In this document: in pieces, positions 21,387-33,721 of the stretch | Layout of the letters: every line of letters starts with the position of its first letter | Position numbering within the stretch: the stretch's first letter is position 1 | Notes under the pieces: model-generated | What the model was told of the DNA's origin: nothing | Seen by the model: only the letters and a program-made list of their open reading frames with translations | Database searches by the model: none | Position numbers and translations under genes: made by a program | NCBI RefSeq assembly: GCF_022965805.1 | Contig: NC_133109.1 | Location: forward strand, 4,131,869 to 4,195,868 | Reading direction: 5' to 3' | Source of the DNA: Primulina eburnea | Taxonomy: Eukaryota; Streptophyta; Magnoliopsida; Lamiales; Gesneriaceae | DNA length: 64,000 nucleotides

Positions 21387-22358
21387 TCATCGCGTGTGTC
21401 CTGGGTCTGTCTCTTGATCCTTACAACTTGATGATTCAGCTCCATGAAATCTCCGGAAGCCTTTCTGTGGACAAACTCTAGCAAAGTGTCCAGGCTGTCG
21501 ACAGATACGGCAACTACCAGTCACTCCCTGGCATTGCTCTATGGGATGTCTCCCTCCACAAGTTCTACAATAAACTCCAATATAACTCGGGCTAGAACCA
21601 CTGGAGCTAGATGAACCACTTGGTCTGCTTCCTAACTTCTTAAACTGCTTCTGTTGAACTTTCAACTGCTCTTTCTTTCCACCACTGCTGCTGCCAATCT
21701 CTATTCTGGAAGGCAGTTGTTGTGGTATCGGTGTTGGAAGAACATATAAAGCTTTCTTTTGTCTCATCAGAACGGTTTCTGCTCTCCTGGCTCGATTCAG
21801 TGTATCAACAAAGTTATTCGGTTGTTTCACTTTTACCAGTGTACGTATCTCCGGATTCAATCCCTGGATAAACTGATCAGATATAGCTATATCATTTCTA
21901 GCTACTTGAGGAGCAAAATGTAACAAGGTGAAGAACTGGGCCAAATTCTCTTCGATCTTCAACTGACCCTGTCTTAAGTTTGCAAACTCCGCACTTTTAT
22001 CCTCTCTATAGGATAGAGGTGCAAATCTTAGATAAAATTCAACTTTAAAAATTTTTCACGTAATCACTGAACCCCTCTGTACCATAGCTTCCTTGGTTAC
22101 AAGCCACCAACTCCTTGCGACTTCCCGTAGTTGATTCCCAACCAGTTTAACTCTACAATCATCTGTGAAACCCAGAAATTCAAACAACATTTATATATCC
22201 TCCAGCCAATTCTCACAATCAGCTGGTGCCTCAATAGCCCTCAGAACCGGCGGTTGAAACGACTGAAACCTTATCATCTGTGTTTCCATCAAAGTTTCAG
22301 ACACATCCATCTGATCAGTCGATGTATTACCTCGTTCTGGAATTCTTCTAGGAGGAAT
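21387..22358 (-). pseudogene. Ty3 (Tekay/Del-like) gag, degenerate
   Basis: One continuous frame reads from about 22358 (IPPRRIPERGN, the start Met apparently changed to Ile) to the stop at 21387. The retrotrans_gag core (NWLEDI, VKLVGNQLREVARSWW, FYLRFAPLSYREDKSAEFANL, ISDQFIQGLNPEIRTLV) is followed by two zinc knuckles, CRTCGGRHPIEQC and CRICRQPGHFARVC. Stops lie at 22191-22193 and 22056-22058. The sequence is characteristic of chromovirus-type Gag (Tekay/Del as I know it). The last residues end without entering a protease domain. Confidence 0.8.
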
Positions 22359-22677
22359 ATCTGATAATCACAGATGTTAGTAGTAACAGGAGACAAATCC
22401 GTCTCAATCCCAATCCTGATCAGCTTACCTCTGATCAAGAATTGGTTCTGATCCAGTTTCAAATAATACACATTACCAAATCAACTCAGATATTCAGATA
22501 ACATGTATCTTTTATAAACAATAAAAACATACTGAAACCTTAACATATACAATGTAATTTCCACATTATAATAACTCAATAACAAGCTAGCAATCACATG
22601 CAAGGAAAGAAAACTCATTCTACCCCGCTCACTAGCTTCTATCTCAGTCTCAAGAACCTACAGTTCTAGGACCTAAT

Positions 22678-22689
22678 GCTCTGATACCA
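22678..22689 (-). promoter_or_regulatory. Primer-binding site of the gag-only Ty3 element
   Basis: On the minus strand TGGTATCAGAGC, complementary to initiator tRNA-Met, lies two bases from the LTR end at 22692. Confidence 0.85.
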
Positions 22690-22691
22690 CC

Positions 22692-24709
22692 TGTTGTGGG
22701 GACCCGGACGCTAATTCATTCCTTAATTGTCTTTAGGAATATTTAATCATTTATAATAAACAGGGTTTAAATTTTTTTTTTTTAAAATGTACAGCGGAAA
22801 CGTAATGTAATTAAATTCAAATTACATATTCAACATAAACATACAATTATTGTATTATCTACAATAATCTAACTAGGTTCAACTACACGTCAGTGCTGAA
22901 TCCTAAGTTGCTTCTGAGCCCGGATCTCCACGCTATCTAGTCCAGCCTCGTTCTTTTCTTGACCCTGATTCTATCCCACCTGTTGCCATGCACACATACA
23001 AACAAGACAACAGCCGGATAACTCCGGTGAGAATTATATTCCCAGTATAAATCAACGAAACATGCAATCATATAAATAATATAAAAGCATATAATAAACA
23101 TCCATAACATATATTCAAATCAGAATATAAATCTATCTCAAGAATAACTCCTATTCTAGACATGTACCATTATCAGGAACATAAATCAATATAATTGTCA
23201 ATTAAACTCATGACTCCACATTTTAGACTAGACTCAATCCTAGCCTAGGGATCCCGGTGTCCAGATGTGGCATTCCTATATCGACAAACAGTAATAGAAA
23301 AGACTCCAGTTCTATCCAAGTCGATATAACCAAACATCCAGTGTCCAGACGCATCCGTCATAGACTGTGGTCTATCGCCAATAAACTATCTTGTGACATT
23401 GTGCAATGTACCCGTGGTTACCTGCCACTATCAGGTACTTCTGTCACAAGATTACTCGTCTAATGCATATTCCTATAAATCCATAGAATAAGCATTTGAT
23501 CAAATCATTAAACACAATGATAAACAATTAATAAGTATGTGATTTAGGGAAACTCAAGTACATCCTACTTGAGTCGATGTCCCAATACACATTGACTTAT
23601 ACCTTTATCTTCTCGGTCGGACGAAGACGAAGTCTCGAATTCAAATCTGTCCATATCAATCTGAAATAACAATATCGAATAGATCGTGTCAATATACCGC
23701 TTAATTCAAAGCCTGTTCTGATCAATACACAATCAAAACATAATCTGATCAATATCGAATCAAGACACAATCTAATCCATATCGACGATATCACGATATA
23801 ATCACAATCACTACTGAGTCTAATCAATATCAATCCAAAATCTCATGTCAAATCTGTACAGTCCCGCAATACCGGCAATACAATATTAGTACAAACAAAT
23901 CAACAATTCATCTGATTCAACTCTGACTAATATCAATATATCCAGTGATACAGTATAAATCAGATATCAATTCCAGTACTATAAACTCGATAATACCATA
24001 ATTCTGATATCAAATCGGTATAATTACAATCAAATCAATTCTGAAAAATTCATAACAATTTCATACGGTATCTGTTCTCCGATCTGACTTCGATTATACG
24101 ATGTCTGATGTCACAAGCACACTATATATAAATTCTATTCAATTTTGACAACCCCATAATTTCAAAGCATGTCAAAACGTAACAAAACTTACGTCCAGTT
24201 GTAGCTGTCGTCGATAGGAACGCGGTACTGTACTCAGATTCAAAATCAGACGGACGGAGTACTCGAAAATCTCAAATCTCACGTGAAGCCTCCTCGGTGC
24301 TTCCCTTCTCGATTCTGAGGGAAATTGCTTGTATATACGTGTATATATATTCACATGCATGAATTAAGAAACGTGGCTCGTCTCTTAACGCAGCACGTCT
24401 CGCGCTCGGGCGGACATAAAGTTCCGCCCGGGCGTGAAACACTCGGCCCTCGCAAATTAAACAATCGCGCTCGGGCGGTCAAAAACTTCCGCCCGGGCGC
24501 GACAGATTCGGGTTTCTCCCATTAGACACTGGCGCTCGGGCGGTCAAAAACTTCCGCCCGGGCGCCACACCTTCGGCCCAAATTTATACATTCCATATTC
24601 TTTGCCCAAATCTGATCTCGGAATGCCCCGGGTATAATCACATCAATTCATAATCAATAAATCATCTCAGATTATGTTAATCAAATTCTCGGGCATTACA
24701 ATTTGACTG
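22692..24709 (-). repeat. 5' LTR of the gag-only Ty3 element (about 2.0 kb)
   Basis: On the minus strand it begins TGTAATGCCCGAGAATTTG and ends CCGGGTCCCCACAACA, TG...CA form, directly before the primer site. Its length and TGTAATGCCC start are typical of Del/Tekay-type LTRs. Near its start it contains three 65-bp hairpin repeats. Confidence 0.8.
24403..24567. repeat. 65-bp tandem repeat carrying GC-rich hairpins (three copies)
   Basis: The 11-base arm CGCTCGGGCGG starts at 24403, 24468 and 24533, exactly 65 bp apart. Each is followed after 10 bases by CCGCCCGGGCG (24424, 24489 and 24554), giving three stable stem-loops. The spacers between hairpins differ more than the hairpins do. Confidence 0.9.
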
Positions 24710-26252
24710 TAAAAATGGTTTATAAACTAGATCCGAATCAGACCCGTAACCGTTTCCGATCGAACCGACCGGTTCGGTTTTAAAAACACTAACATAAATA
24801 ATTGGAGTTATACTTTTATCAATTAACATACGTTTTTATATACAATTGGTATGAGAGTCATCATTGTTAGATCATCATTAATTACAAACGGTGCAACTAT
24901 TCATAGCAAGTTTATTGGTAAAATAATTGTATCTAATCGGAGACCGACATGTATGTCACTTACATTTTTGTACAATTTAAAAGATTTAAAGTAAATGTTA
25001 TAGTAGTTATAATTTTGATAAATCTATAAATGTTTGATCTTGCAATATTTTGGGTTTTTTTCACTATTTATTATATTTTTTTCAAAAAAATTATTTAGCT
25101 AATATGTTTTTAAAAAAAAAAAAATTAAAATAGAACCTAAAATTTTGATACTTACATATTCCGCCTCTATCATTGGTGGGAAGTTTCATTTTTTAAGAAA
25201 AAATTATTGCCTCGCCTTTGACAGAGGCAGATCACTTATGTACAAACGAAATGTATTTCAAAATATGTATATTTATCAGTAGTTTACGAACATAACAAGA
25301 TCAAACAAGTTGTGAAGCTTCAAGTTCGTGTTATAAATAGTAAACCTGGCCATGGTTCATGTCTGAACCAGACTCAAATCAGACCTTGCATGTATTCAAC
25401 AGACCGGGTTATCTCCGTGACCATAACCACCCAATCGCGGGTCGTTTATGATTTATGGATCCGAAACCTGGTGGGCTAACTCGTCGATTTGGCATTTTTT
25501 ATATATTTTAAAAAAAAATTAGCATAAATTCTTGTTTCATTGTTTGATTTTGATTTTTTATAACGCAATTTTTTTTATATTTGATATTAGATTATTTTTA
25601 TAAATTGTTCAATGCAATTAAATAAACATGATTAAATAATTTGTCAACATTAATAAAATACTTACTATATCTTAAAGTCTTGTATTTTCACCAGATTATT
25701 TTCTTAACTATTTATTGACAGTAGAGATAAGAATCTCACGAAATCTCAATAATAAAATAATATATCTCAAATCCAAAATTAAACACATTGAATTGGTAGG
25801 TTTAAAAATTAAAATAGTAATAACTTGCGGTAAATATAGTCAATATTTGGACACTCAAAGGCCAAAGCTCTTTTTACAAATTTCACGAGGAAAAAAAATT
25901 AATTAAATAAATAAATAGTCAATTAAACCAACTCCAATATCAAATCAATGCAATCATTTTTAAAAATGTTTAATTCTTTTAAAAGAAATAATTTTTAAAT
26001 TTTGTAAAAAAAAATTAAATTGAATCAGGCGGAACCAGGACCAGGACTCATAAGTCAATCGGAATCGAACTAGGACCATCGGTTCCATAACCCGGCCCTT
26101 AACGAGCCACGAACGGGCCTAGTTAAGGGTCGGGAATTTTCTCATCGGACTAAATCTGACCCGTGACGAGGTCTATATATAGGAATGCGAATTCGAGCGT
26201 ATGATAATCAACAATCAGACAAGTTGGGAAGCTTCACAATTCATGTTACACA
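24710..26252. other. Repeat-rich spacer
   Basis: No gene. The region is AT-rich with patches such as CCGACCGGTTCGG (about 24766) and two GC-richer blocks (25340-25490 and 26030-26175) that look like decayed element ends. A 36-bp imperfect direct repeat occurs at about 25300-25336 and 26214-26250. Confidence 0.4.
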
Positions 26253-26662
26253 TATGGGTGCAAACGAATCGAATCAAGTCACATATCACGAAAATTTGAA
26301 GCTCAAATTCCGATCGAATTTGTTTTATATGAGTTTGAACTCGATTCGAAGTCCGAAAATTATAAAACCTTTGTTGAATTCGATTCGAATTAAAGCTCGA
26401 GTTCGAGTTCGGGTCGAAAGATTTGAATATGTTCAAAAACTATTTCTCAAAATAGGTACTCGAAAAGCTCAATATTTATTTATGTAATATATAATTACAT
26501 AATATTAATAAAATACTAAAGCTCGCGGGTATCAAAAAAAATAATTTGAGCTCGATTTCGACTCGAAAAAAGTTCGAACATATTCGAGTTCGAATCGAAT
26601 CAAATATTTTTCGAGCTAACTCGAAATGCTCGTGAACCGGCTCAGTTCGTTTACACTTCTAA
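26253..26662. mobile_element. MITE-like element with GTGYAAACGAA termini
   Basis: The left end GGGTGCAAACGAATCGAATC and the right end, reverse complemented, AGAAGTGTAAACGAACTGAG, form an imperfect inverted repeat. The interior is built of TCGA-rich words (CTCGAATTCGA types). No clear target duplication was found. Confidence 0.5.
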
Positions 26663-26986
26663 TCATACATAAGAGTGCAAAATCGAGCAGATGATAATTA
26701 ATTATTTTAATTTTAATGTCAAACACAAATTCATTCTACATATTTCAATTTTCAAATTCAAACTTAGTCATAAACAAAAATGAAAATCGAATCTATTCAT
26801 TTTAATTAACTCTTACTTAACATGAGCAGAAATATTTAATTATATAAAAAATTATATGTTATAAAAAAATATTTTCATGCACTGCCTAAGGAAATCCTTA
26901 TCTTTTTATGTATGTCAAACAAACAAATTTATAGAGAGAATTATTTTGGTACAACTATTAAGAAATTGATACATGAAAGATTGTAA
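26663..26986. other. AT-rich spacer, nothing recognised
   Basis: Short frames only, no repeat structure seen. Confidence 0.4.
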
Positions 26987-26995
26987 ATAATTTAA

Positions 26996-27178
26996 GAGTG
27001 AGTCTCATGTGAGACCGTCTCACGGGTCATAATCTGTGAGACGGGTCAACCCTACCCATATTCACAATAAAAAATAATACTCTTAGCATAAAAAGTAATA
27101 CTTTTTTTATGGGTGACCCAAATAAGATATCCGTCTCACAAATTTGACTCGTGAGACCGTCTCACATAAGTTTTTGCC
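26996..27178 (-). mobile_element. GAGACGGTCTC MITE, copy 1
   Basis: A 183-bp element whose two ends each contain the palindrome GTGAGAC(C/G)GTCTCAC. It is flanked by a perfect 9-bp duplication ATAATTTAA (26987-26995 and 27179-27187). A 9-bp duplication points to a Mutator-like source. Confidence 0.85.
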
Positions 27179-27187
27179 ATAATTTAA

Positions 27188-27619
27188 TTGGTGTATGATC
27201 TATGATAAATGATCCAATTAAAAAAATAATAATTTTACTCTTAAATAAAATTTCTTTCAAGTACAATTATTGTTATTAAATCCAACTAAATACACATTAT
27301 TTTTCAATGTCATTTTATTTATTAAAGTGTAAAGTAATTTTTTCGCTCCAATATTTTGGTTATCATTTACCATTTTCAAGTATCGATTTAACGAGTTTAT
27401 ACAATCTGCCCGCTACTAACGATTAATACAGTTACTTCAAATTTAGTAAAATTTTCTTTTTAATTCTTGCAAGAGGCTTTAAGTTCACATAGCGCTTGCC
27501 GAATTAAAATCATACGAGTGACACAGAAATGAAACTTTAACCGCTCAGCAATCTTGTAATGAATTTCCACCTCACTTGGTTGAAGAAACAAGGACCGAAA
27601 ATTTACCAAAACCAAAAAA
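27188..27619. other. Downstream flank of the NUP35 gene
   Basis: AT-rich; it would contain the 3' UTR of the gene on the minus strand. No separate gene. Confidence 0.4.
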
Positions 27620-30600
27620 CTAGACACCAAATATTAAGTCCATAATTTTTGACACCATTGATTTGGCAGGAGTGGCTATGGTGCCAGCAGATTGTCGAGC
27701 ACTGGGATTGCCATTCTGGAGATAGTGTGGATAAGGGGAGACTTTGAAGCCATTTGATTCTGAAATCGTATTTGAAGGTGTATGTGTACATGTCATGAAC
27801 CCTTGATTTTTAAGCCTCTCGTTCAGTACATGACGTTGCATTGGATCAACAGGCTTCACTCCTATGATAAGAACTCCATTTATTTCTGAGCCGTTTCTTC
27901 TGAGCGCCTTCTGAGCATCGGAATGATTCTGCGTAAATATTTGCAATGCATATTAGATATAACATTCACTGGCAGTTGAACTGAATATACGCTACTTTCT
28001 CAAGTACGAATAAAAGCAGTAAAGCGAATCTCGACATTTTAACTCAGAAGGCAAAAAGCTTATGATAATCAACTCGAACAACTGCCTAACGCTTTGCCCG
28101 TCTTACTCATTGTAACAGTATTATTTACACTCATCCATAGCATATAATCTAGGAAAAAAGGAGAGTGCACCACTGCTTAGTGCGCTAGAATAACATACAA
28201 AAATACTGTACTTGAGTGAAGTGTACTGGCTTTTAAAATAAATCAAAATCTACTTTGAGTAGATAACTATTATGCATTGCACGATGTCAAAATGTAGAAC
28301 ACAACTCAGATACTTCAACCTCAAAACAATAGAAGTAACCCTTGTTTTTACAAGAATAACAAGATATTTCTCATGCAAGGTTCTAAAATTCGTTAGGCGC
28401 TAGTCGGGCGCCAGACCAACGCCTAGCGCCTAAGCGTGGACTAGGCGCCGCTAATCAGATTCTACGGTATCAACATAATAAATCACGTACTAGAACTTCA
28501 ACACAATAACATTAAATTTAAAATGCGTTCAAAATAGTCCCTACATAATCTATTGTGTCATCTCAATAAAATGAGAAAAAATTCAGATGGATTGCTTGTT
28601 ATTGTTACTCTCCAAATCTGTTTGATTCCAAGAAGCAAAATAAAGAGAAAGAATTATGCATTAAGAGCCGTAATATATTAAGAGCCATATATTAGTACTG
28701 CATAATTAGTATCCACCAACATCCACATATATCTTAAGAGCCATAACATATTATGCATAATTAGTATTTAACCCGTGCGATGCACGGATGAATGAAACGA
28801 GGAGATTAAGATAACGATAAAACCAGAGGAAATTGCTTAATAAAATGGTACCAGAATCAGTGATGAAAATTCTTCAAATCTGTTTCATGTACTTGAGATA
28901 GCAAAGGCAGATATATCAAGAAATGCAAGAAACCGAAAGAAAAAAGAGGTAGAAGAAAGACATCGCTGCTGCTCCACAAGACGGGAGATGTAAATATTTC
29001 CCATCAGGCTTGCTTCTCGATTTCTTTGGTGCTGCGTTAGATTTAGGGCAACCTCTTTTCAGCTTTTAATTGGGCTTTAAAATATTAAAACCCCAAACAA
29101 TTTTTTTTCAAAACAAATCAGGCCTGTTTAAGGGTGTCCAGCCAGCCTATGCCAGCCCAGGAGCGCCCAGGCCCGTCCAGGAGCGCCTAGGCCCACCCGG
29201 GAGCACCCAGGCGCCTAGGCTGGCCGCCTAGCACCTTATCGGTGCGGTAGGTCGCCGCCTAGCACCCAGGCGGGCGCCTAGGACGCATTTTAGAACATTG
29301 TTCTCATGAAAGGTTTCAAGTTTGTGAATCAAATAAAAGCCTTCTCACAAAAAGAATAGACCACTCAGATTTAAATTAAAGCTCAAAGTTATGTCAAACG
29401 GAATGCTAATACAACAGCAAATTCACCTAGACCATGTCGATAAGAGGATACATTTTCAGATGTGCATAACCAAGCTAAGCAGCCTTCATTCACATCAAGC
29501 CAGGGAATGACAAGAGTAGAAAGAAGGATAATTCATTCAAACAGAAAAGTGAAGCACACAGACACTCCAAAGAGCTAATGATCTGAAACTAATAACAGAA
29601 TGTAAGTGTCTGCTGCAACTTTTCTACAAACAGTTCAACACAATCACATGTCTTCCCCAATAGTTACCTAAAATGTGAAACTAACTGTGCCAATGAATTT
29701 AAAAACATGATGGACAACAGACAACCTGCTCATCTAACAACAAAAAATGACTAGTTTAGCTTCTAAAAACAGTCTCGAGGAAAATGTATAAAGTATAACA
29801 CAGCTAGAAAACATGTTGCATTAGTAATAGTAGGAAAATAACCTGATACAAAATGTGCATCCAATTAGCTTCTCTCGGCCCAGGAATGTGCTTCAGAATC
29901 ACGCCACACTTTTCGAACTCCCGAAGAACAATATTGGTATCAGCTGGTAAAAATCTGGAAAACAAATTTTCGAACTTGATCACAACTTTAAACACTAAAA
30001 GGCAATGACAGAAAAATGATATTTTCAAATCTAGAATTGTTTAAACATCAACCTCAGTCTCCTTGTATACAATGGGGTGGACAAATCCATGTCATGCTAA
30101 TTCATGTCAATTAATACTCTTTAAAAATTTGAAAAGATCAACAACGTACATATATTACTTAAAAATTGAAATTTAATTAACACAAAGTCATAACAAAGAG
30201 GTTGAAGCTACTTTGCAAGATATAAATAATTATAGTGACACAATTGATATTAGTGGAAGTTCAAAACAAGGGGCCAAAAGGTTCCATTTACCAGAATAAC
30301 AAGATCACATAAAAGCAGAATTTGATCAATTAAGTTGAGCTTGATCCCAGGGAAGACAGACAAGGTACATATTGAATAACAAAAATCTCAACAAAATTTA
30401 ACATACAGCATCTCGAACAACAAATATCAGCATATTATAAAATCAAAGTCCATTGTTTACCAATTGATATACAGTGCATTCAAGGTGCTAAAGCATTTTA
30501 ATAATAAGTCGGCATCATTAGTAGCTATTATCAGATACACTTGCATGATAACCAAAAGATTATAATAAACTCCTAAGAACCTGATACATATAATGTAAAT

Positions 30601-31228
30601 GCCACTCAAACATAAAAAAAGGACCAAAATCATACCCATAGACAGTAACCCAAACTTCCTCGTTCAAATTCCCCACAGGTACCAAACTTTTATTCAGCTC
30701 GGGTCTTGCAACCTCCTTAGGCGGTGGCAGCACTAACAAGGCACCAGGCTGAACCAGACCTTCAACAGGAGAACCCTTTCCTTTGTCCTCTTGCTCTCCG
30801 ACACCAACACTCTTCGGAGGTGACCACCAACTAGAATTCATCACAGGACTCTGCTGACTCTGCTGCAGTGGCTGCTTGCTGGTTCCAGCATACGAAGTGC
30901 TTACCTCAGACTTGTTCTTCGGAGTTGAAAATTCCCTGCTCATACGCTGCCCGGGTGTTCTAGGATATGATTTTAATTCCGGGGACACTGCATATTCCAG
31001 AATCCCTGATTCAGGAGAAAAGTCAGACCGGTCCTCGAGAGTAAAAACTGGTGGAGGAGGAAGATCAGAGTTGGCAAAATTTTCACGCCACAAGGCAGAA
31101 ACTGTAGCTGCATGGCCGGGAGTACTGAATTTTCCCCCAGATCGTCGAGATGAAACAGGGGATGCTAAATCTTGAAAAAACAAAGATTGCCGCCCAGATC
31201 TGGGGTTTCTTCGGGCACTTGTGCTCAT
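27620..31228 (-). CDS. NUP35: Nuclear pore protein NUP35/NUP53-type (three coding exons)
   Basis: Nucleoporin of the inner ring; family members bind NUP93/NUP155 and membranes. Coding exons: 31228-30636, 29954-29843 and 27928-27620. All junctions have GT-AG and keep frame, giving 337 residues, close to the plant family length. The N-terminal ~185 residues are Ser/Pro-rich (SLFFQDLASPVSSRR). The MPPN (RRM-like) domain covers about residues 190-270 (EEVWVTVYGFLPADT, GPREANWMHILYQ, INGVLIIGVKPVDP), and its first strand is split by intron 1. The C-terminus MVSKIMDLIFGV matches the amphipathic helix used for membrane contact. The start at 31228 is the first Met of the exon and matches the family N-terminus. 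Intron 2 (about 1.9 kb) hosts a hAT-type element. Confidence 0.92.
28376..29300. mobile_element. Non-autonomous hAT-type element in NUP35 intron 2 (925 bp)
   Basis: Termini are CAAGGTTCTAAAATTCG and (reverse complement) CAATGTTCTAAAATGCG. The flanking 8-bp duplication is TTCTCATG (28368-28375 and 29301-29308), as expected for hAT. Both subterminal regions are dense in GGCGCCTAGGCG-type palindromic words. There is no transposase. Confidence 0.88.
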
Positions 31229-31833
31229 CTCTCTTTATGGGCCCTAGATACACACAAATTTATAAAACAAAAAAATTAAACATCCTAGAAATAAGACCAC
31301 CATAAACAATATATATCATGTTTCATACCAGCAGGTAAACCATGTCTACTATCATCGAACAACCAGCATAACAAATTTAGGTCATTTCCAAATTCTTATC
31401 CAAAATAGTTGATTCCATGTTGTTTAACATAAAGCACCAATTATCACAGATTCACTACAATAACTTTTTTAAGATGCACGTGAGAATTCATAACAGCGAC
31501 CTACTTTGCTCAAACACAAGCGCAAGGATAAATCAACAAACTCGCATCCATAAACTCTTCTAAAGTACAACAATACAGAAACAGCTGCACAATGAGCTGA
31601 GTAGCTAATACTAATTGCTTAATCCACTTAGTAATCCGAAATAACCAGAAAAGACTATATGAAATTAAACGACCATGGATATAAAACATAAACTGAGTAA
31701 TGCAACACATACATATACAAAAAATAAAGCTAAAATAAAGCTCAAATGGCTGAATTCCTCGAAACAATATTAAAAATAGAAATAATAATTCAAAATTACG
31801 AACGCAACTATACTAAATACAGAGGAAGAATAC

Positions 31834-31930
31834 CTGAAGCTCGTATATTAGCTTTAATGCAGAAGAATGATTTGGATTTTCAATTCTTGGAGAGCAGAGT
31901 AGGAGGGAAATTTGAGGAAACCCTAATTTC
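31834..31930 (-). promoter_or_regulatory. NUP35 5' UTR exon with telobox
   Basis: A donor-like CAG|GTATTC lies at 31833 on the minus strand, downstream of a short leader with TTAGGGTTTCC. The telobox AAACCCTAA is at 31918-31926 (plus-strand reading), a motif common near the start of plant housekeeping genes. The intron would end shortly before the ATG, at CTAG near 31245. This exon model is an inference. Confidence 0.45.
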
Positions 31931-31949
31931 TAATTTACACTTCGTTTGA

Positions 31950-32276
31950 AGTTAACGCGTGAGCTCCAGGCATGAGTTCTGTCTGAAATTTTTCAAAATT
32001 CGACGAAATGACTATATTAACCTTCAAAATGTAGATTAATGGGCCCAAATTAAAAATGGGCTTCCTTGACCTCTTATTTTGGGCTCCACACTTTTTTTTT
32101 GACAAATGAGTTCCCCACACACATTCTAATGCCTATTATAATTAAGCCCAAGAATTCTAACAAAATTTCGAATCTATTTTTTAATCAAGTCATTTGAAAT
32201 TCATACAATTGATTTGAAATCCTTCCACCAATTCAAATATTAAACATATCAAGCTCAAATAATCTGAATCCACACC
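31950..32276. other. Intergenic, upstream of NUP35
   Basis: AT-rich; it presumably includes the promoter. No gene. Confidence 0.4.
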
Positions 32277-32286
32277 TCAAATGATT

Positions 32287-32448
32287 CGACAAAAACTTGT
32301 GTGAAACGGTTTTATAGGTCGTATTTTGTGATATGAATATCTTATTTGGTCATCCATGAAAAAGTATTATTTATTATTGTGAATATCGGTAGAGTTGACA
32401 TATCTCACAGATAAAGATTCGTGAGACTGTCTCACAAGAGACCTACTC
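32287..32448 (+). mobile_element. GAGACGGTCTC MITE, copy 2 (decayed)
   Basis: 162 bp flanked by the perfect 9-bp duplication CAAATGATT (32278-32286 and 32449-32457). The palindromic ends have several substitutions. Confidence 0.8.
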
Positions 32449-32811
32449 CAAATGATTTATTTTGGAGTATGAATTTGATCTCGAAGTTGAATATAAAATT
32501 AGATGTTAAGTCATATTTGACTCGATTGCTTTTATTGTATATTTCAACTCATATTAAATATTGAATTTGGCCTGCTCGGACTCTTACCAATTAATGTAGC
32601 TAGCTTTGAATTATAATTAGGAGTGCTGATATAAATAATAAATTAAATTATTTAATTACCAAATCGTGCTCAAATATTATTCAAACAATTGAGATTAACA
32701 ACTCACAACATTACCTCAGTTGGAGCTGTCACCATGAAAATACACCTAATTCTGTACTTTGACCAACAGCCTAATTCCACTTAACTCAAAATTGAAGCCC
32801 GTAATATGTTA

Positions 32812-32992
32812 GATAAAATTTGTATGAGATGGTCTCACGGGTCGTATTTATGAGACGGATCTCTTATTTGGGTCATCCATGAAAAAGTATTACTTTTTAT
32901 GTTAAGAGTATTAATTTTCATTGTGAATATCGGTAGTGTTGACCCGTCTCACATATTAGGATCCATGAGACGGTCTCACATAACACTCACTC
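32812..32992 (+). mobile_element. GAGACGGTCTC MITE, copy 3
   Basis: 181 bp, flanked by AATATGTTA and AATATATTA, matching at 8 of 9 positions. Confidence 0.8.
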
Positions 32993-33037
32993 AATATATT
33001 AACTCTGCTTATTTGTTAAAAGAATGAAAAAAAACTG

Positions 33038-33246
33038 TTAGAACAAGTGTCCAGGTTTCACCCGATTAATCTTGTGAGAGGACGACCTCCCACGTCCCTA
33101 GGTTCATCTTCCAGGTAACTCCAGATACACTAAGAGTAGACGTTCGAGATGAAATCAACCACGAATCATGTCATCCAGAATTGATTCTATTTTCCAAGTA
33201 TATCGGGCTATATATTACAAATCTCGACAAACTCTATTATCTATCA

Positions 33247-33301
<55 letters not shown>

Positions 33302-33640
33302 ACATGATACTCCATGGATGGACCCACTCCCACTAGGCCCAAACCAAATTTGGGAGCCTGTCCCATCTCCAACCAAGGTGGAAGATTCATGACAGTCCCA
33401 GATATTCTCCTATAAATATCAAGTTTGAGCGTATGATTCATTCACGGTATTATTTTTCAGCTACACCCTTGGCTGATCTCCACTTATATCATCGGTCTCT
33501 GACTTGAGCGTCGGAGGGACTACGTCGGGACATCTTCTTTGTCCCCTTCTAATGGTCTTCTTCATTATTTCAGGCTTAGGACAATTTTGAAACCTGCGTC
33601 TGGACTAGTTACACTTGATGGAATCAGACCCTAAATTTTC
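33038..33640 (+). mobile_element. LTR-like fragment
   Basis: Begins TGTTAGAACAAGTGTCC and contains CCTATAAATATCAAG (about 33409) followed 60-90 bases later by GACTTGAGCGTCGGAGGG, an order I know from plant Ty3 LTR promoter regions. A long TA repeat interrupts it. The right end and target duplication were not found. Confidence 0.4.
33252..33298. repeat. (AT)n microsatellite
   Basis: About 23 uninterrupted AT units. Confidence 0.95.
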
Positions 33641-33653
33641 CGTGAGTATATAA

Positions 33654-33663
<10 letters not shown>

Positions 33664-33687
<24 letters not shown>

Positions 33688-33688
33688 T
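33664..33688. repeat. (TG)n microsatellite
   Basis: About 12 TG units directly left of the solo LTR at 33722. Confidence 0.9.
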
Positions 33689-33721
33689 GTGTTAAAATAA
33701 ATAGTAAAAGATGGAAGGGGA

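Noticed and set aside
24710..24720. TTGAC as target duplication of the gag-only Ty3 element
   Set aside because: A TTGAC occurs near both LTR ends but is offset by one to two bases from TG...CA, so it may be chance.
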